Source of the DNA: Candidatus Obscuribacterales bacterium
GTDB taxonomy: Bacteria; Cyanobacteriota; Vampirovibrionia; Obscuribacterales; Obscuribacteraceae
Length of the DNA stretch: 64,000 nt
Direction: 5' to 3'
Assembly: GCA_020054205.1 (NCBI GenBank)
Contig: JAGVLS010000020.1
Coordinates: forward strand, 29,223-93,222
The position numbers and the translations under genes are program-made. How positions within the stretch are numbered: the first letter of the stretch is position 1; each line of letters begins with the position of its first letter. Positions 62,243-64,000 of the stretch are shown here, piece by piece. A model generated the notes under the pieces. The model was given only the letters and a program-made list of their open reading frames with translations. It ran no database searches and had not been told where the DNA came from.

Positions 62243-62926
62243 ATGAAAAGTATTCTTATTGTTGATGATGAAGTAGATATAGCAAATTCTATTCAATATG
62301 TGTTGAAACAAGAGGGATTTAATACTCTTTTAGCGCATGATGGATATAAGGCTATGGAGCTAATTGAAAATCAAAAGCCTGATTTAGTGCTTTTAGATCT
62401 CATGATGCCTGGGATTGATGGTTATGAAGTTTGTCGACGTTTAAGAGCAAACGATAAAAAAACACCTATTTTAATGCTTACTGCTCGTACTTCTGAAGTT
62501 GATACTGTAGTTGGATTAGAATTAGGAGCTAATGATTATATAGCTAAGCCGGTGCGTTTGCGGGAATTAGTAGCTAGAGTAAAAGCACATTTGCGAGATA
62601 CCCCTCAAGATAAAATTGGTAGCAAAGCAATTCGCTATGGCAATCTTAATATTGATTTTGATAGCCGTACAGTAATGGTTGCGCAACAGCCTGTTGAACT
62701 TACATATAAAGAATTCGAGTTATTAGCAACAATGGCTCGTTATCCAAATCGCGTATTTACTCGTGATCAACTGTTTTCCCAAGTCTGGGGTTCTAATTTC
62801 CTGGGTGAAAGCCGTACTGTAGATGTACATATTCGCTATTTAAGGGAAAAACTAGAAGAAGATCCCAGTCATCCAAAGCATATTTTAACGGTAAGAGGTG
62901 TTGGTTATCGGTTGGTGTGGGATTAG
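62243..62926 (+). CDS. OmpR-family response regulator (RpaB/PhoB-like)
   Basis: A 227-aa regulator. Receiver domain: ILIVDDEVDIAN, phosphoacceptor Asp in LVLLDLMMPGIDGYEV, MLTARTSEVDTVVGLELGANDYIAKP. Winged-helix output (about 130-227): RTVMVAQQPVELTYKEFELLATMARYP and VWGSNFLGESRTVDVHIRYLREKLE. ATG 62243 is used in preference to an in-frame TTG 15 nt upstream; TATAAT at 62217-62222 would give a leader of only about 14 nt. The closest named regulators by eye are RpaB and PhoB-type. No kinase gene is adjacent. Confidence 0.92.
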   Translation: MKSILIVDDEVDIANSIQYVLKQEGFNTLLAHDGYKAMELIENQKPDLVLLDLMMPGIDGYEVCRRLRANDKKTPILMLTARTSEVDTVVGLELGANDYIAKPVRLRELVARVKAHLRDTPQDKIGSKAIRYGNLNIDFDSRTVMVAQQPVELTYKEFELLATMARYPNRVFTRDQLFSQVWGSNFLGESRTVDVHIRYLREKLEEDPSHPKHILTVRGVGYRLVWD

Positions 62927-62965
62927 TTAAATATCTCGTACTTGCCCCACTACACATGCTTTCCT

Positions 62966-63013
62966 GGTTTTAAAGAGCGTATTTTTCCCAGTGACAGACC
63001 ATGCTCTAAAACC
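62966..63013 (+). repeat. Imperfect inverted repeat downstream of the response regulator
   Basis: GGTTTT(AA)AGAGC at 62966-62978 pairs with GCTCTAAAACC at 63003-63013 (11 bp with a 2-nt bulge) around a 24-nt loop. A second small stem (GCCAT-ATAAAA-ATGGC, 63023-63038) follows. No uninterrupted U-tract follows either, so this is not a convincing intrinsic terminator; a protein-binding or leader structure for the next gene is possible. Confidence 0.3.
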
Positions 63014-63070
63014 ATAGACTAAGCCATATAAAAATGGCATTTACTTAGTTTCTGGTGTTGTAATTTATTG

Positions 63071-64000
63071 ATGAAAATTGCTTATTTTCTAGCTTTAAGT
63101 GTCGGGTTGAGCCAATGTTTACCATTAGCTGTTCAAGCAGCAGAAAATGCTCAAAGTGATAAAGCTGATTGGATTAAACAAAGTTTGGCTTGTTTAGATA
63201 ATGATAAATCTAAAGCGCCTAAAGCAATGAATCAAAATAGAGGAAGTAAGCTTTATTTATCTCAATTACAGGCTCAAAAACCATTAAATAATATGGGTAA
63301 TGCCCGGTTGAGACCATTTGTCCCCAATCGTTATTTGCCACGCGAACAAGACTTAAAATTAGCTTCTGAAAGTGAACATTTTGATAGCTCTTATATTCAA
63401 GGGCAAATAAGTAATGAAGATGTCGGCAAATCAGTAAACAAAAGCAATTATTCACCTGATTTAGTGCAGGCTCTGCAAGCCATTATTAAAAGTCAAAATG
63501 GTCAAAAAGCACAAAGTAAAGCAAATAGTATTGCTCATAAAGCTAATTCACTAAAGACAAATTTCATTGAACCACCTGAATTTAGAGCAAAAATAATGCC
63601 TGAATCTTTAATGAAGGCAAGTATTGAGCCGAATTCCCCCTCTCAATTTGTTGGTTTTAACTGGCATGAATTAAGCAAGAGAGTGCCAATAGTCCAACCA
63701 CCTATATTGTCCCCAGAAGAAATGGCTCAATTAGATAATACGGTTGATGCAAATATGCCGCCGGGAGCAAATGAATTTGTGCCGACAGCCAATAATTTTT
63801 TACCCTTTAATGCCATGCAAAACTTAAATGATTCCCGTAAATTTAATCGTAAGCCAACAATTGCTGCCCGATTTGGTTCGTGGCATAGCAAAGATTCATT
63901 ACCGGCTGCTGGATTTCAAAGTTATGCACACAATTATTCAGCTGGTCCAAAAAAATATTTGAGTCATGTGCCGCAAAATTATTCATCATATAAATCACAA
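63071..64000 (+). CDS. Secreted Asn/Gln/Lys-rich protein (partial, cut by the right edge)
   Basis: Open from ATG 63071 to the window end (310 codons, no stop). The N-terminus MKIAYFLALSVGLSQCLPLA followed by VQAA is a signal peptide. The mature part is hydrophilic and low complexity (Asn, Gln, Lys, Ser), with blocks such as SLACLDNDKSKAPKAMNQ and a Pro-rich region IEPPEFRAKIMPESLM. No recognised domain is visible in the sequenced part. It follows the response regulator by 144 bp. Family not recognised. Confidence 0.65.
   Translation, partial: MKIAYFLALSVGLSQCLPLAVQAAENAQSDKADWIKQSLACLDNDKSKAPKAMNQNRGSKLYLSQLQAQKPLNNMGNARLRPFVPNRYLPREQDLKLASESEHFDSSYIQGQISNEDVGKSVNKSNYSPDLVQALQAIIKSQNGQKAQSKANSIAHKANSLKTNFIEPPEFRAKIMPESLMKASIEPNSPSQFVGFNWHELSKRVPIVQPPILSPEEMAQLDNTVDANMPPGANEFVPTANNFLPFNAMQNLNDSRKFNRKPTIAARFGSWHSKDSLPAAGFQSYAHNYSAGPKKYLSHVPQNYSSYKSQ

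Noticed and set aside
1..64000. tRNA, rRNA, CRISPR, insertion sequences, prophage
   Set aside because: No cloverleaf, repeat-spacer pattern, transposase or phage gene was seen; a dedicated tRNAscan or Infernal run was not possible here.

Overview
The window is AT-rich bacterial DNA with densely packed genes, ATG/GTG/TTG starts and purine-rich Shine-Dalgarno sites. Several features fit the non-photosynthetic relatives of Cyanobacteria (Melainabacteria/Vampirovibrionia type): a SpoIID/LytB-domain protein, a retropepsin-like protease with TPRs, an OmpR-class regulator resembling RpaB, a matrixin-like protease and a DUF3160 protein. This placement is an inference from gene content, not a phylogenetic result. 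I see no rRNA, tRNA, CRISPR array, insertion sequence or phage gene.

Layout. 1-982: 5' part of a Pro/Asn-rich protein. 1256-5721: dnaE, speD (behind a hairpin-rich leader) and an IsdG-like monooxygenase. 5736-7401: a secreted repeat protein, then a long regulatory stretch with a 40-residue membrane peptide, a promoter, a terminated RNA and a Tyr/Phe-rich leader peptide with an attenuator. 7402-14228: aromatic amino acid genes, namely DAHP synthase and chorismate mutase-prephenate dehydrogenase (+), chorismate synthase, dehydroquinate synthase and prephenate dehydratase (-), and EPSP synthase (+). 14229-16283: a proteasome-like Ntn hydrolase, a small secreted protein and a phosphoribosyltransferase.

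16270-32017 is mostly cell-surface glycan or glycolipid biosynthesis: a YfhO-like giant membrane protein, glycosyltransferases, four methyltransferases, two left-handed beta-helix acyltransferases, a WbqC protein, and a compact cassette of beta-propeller, acyl carrier protein, SDR, adenylating enzyme and acyltransferase. The cassette looks like a carrier-protein-dependent route for attaching an acyl or aminoacyl group to a sugar.

32025-64000 mixes housekeeping genes (purB, malQ, rsmG, sbcC, serA) with envelope and signalling genes: matrixin, degenerate multicopper-oxidase-like protein plus tandem universal stress protein, REC-GAF regulator, MFS/spermidine-synthase-like fusion, penicillin acylase family protein, DUF3160 protein, tandem retropepsin, SpoIID protein, response regulator, and a secreted protein cut by the right edge.

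The best-supported regulatory discovery is the ribosome-dependent attenuator in front of the DAHP synthase-TyrA operon. The 18-codon leader has five Tyr and three Phe codons, followed by mutually exclusive antiterminator and terminator hairpins. It lies only about 20 nt downstream of a second, complete intrinsic terminator.
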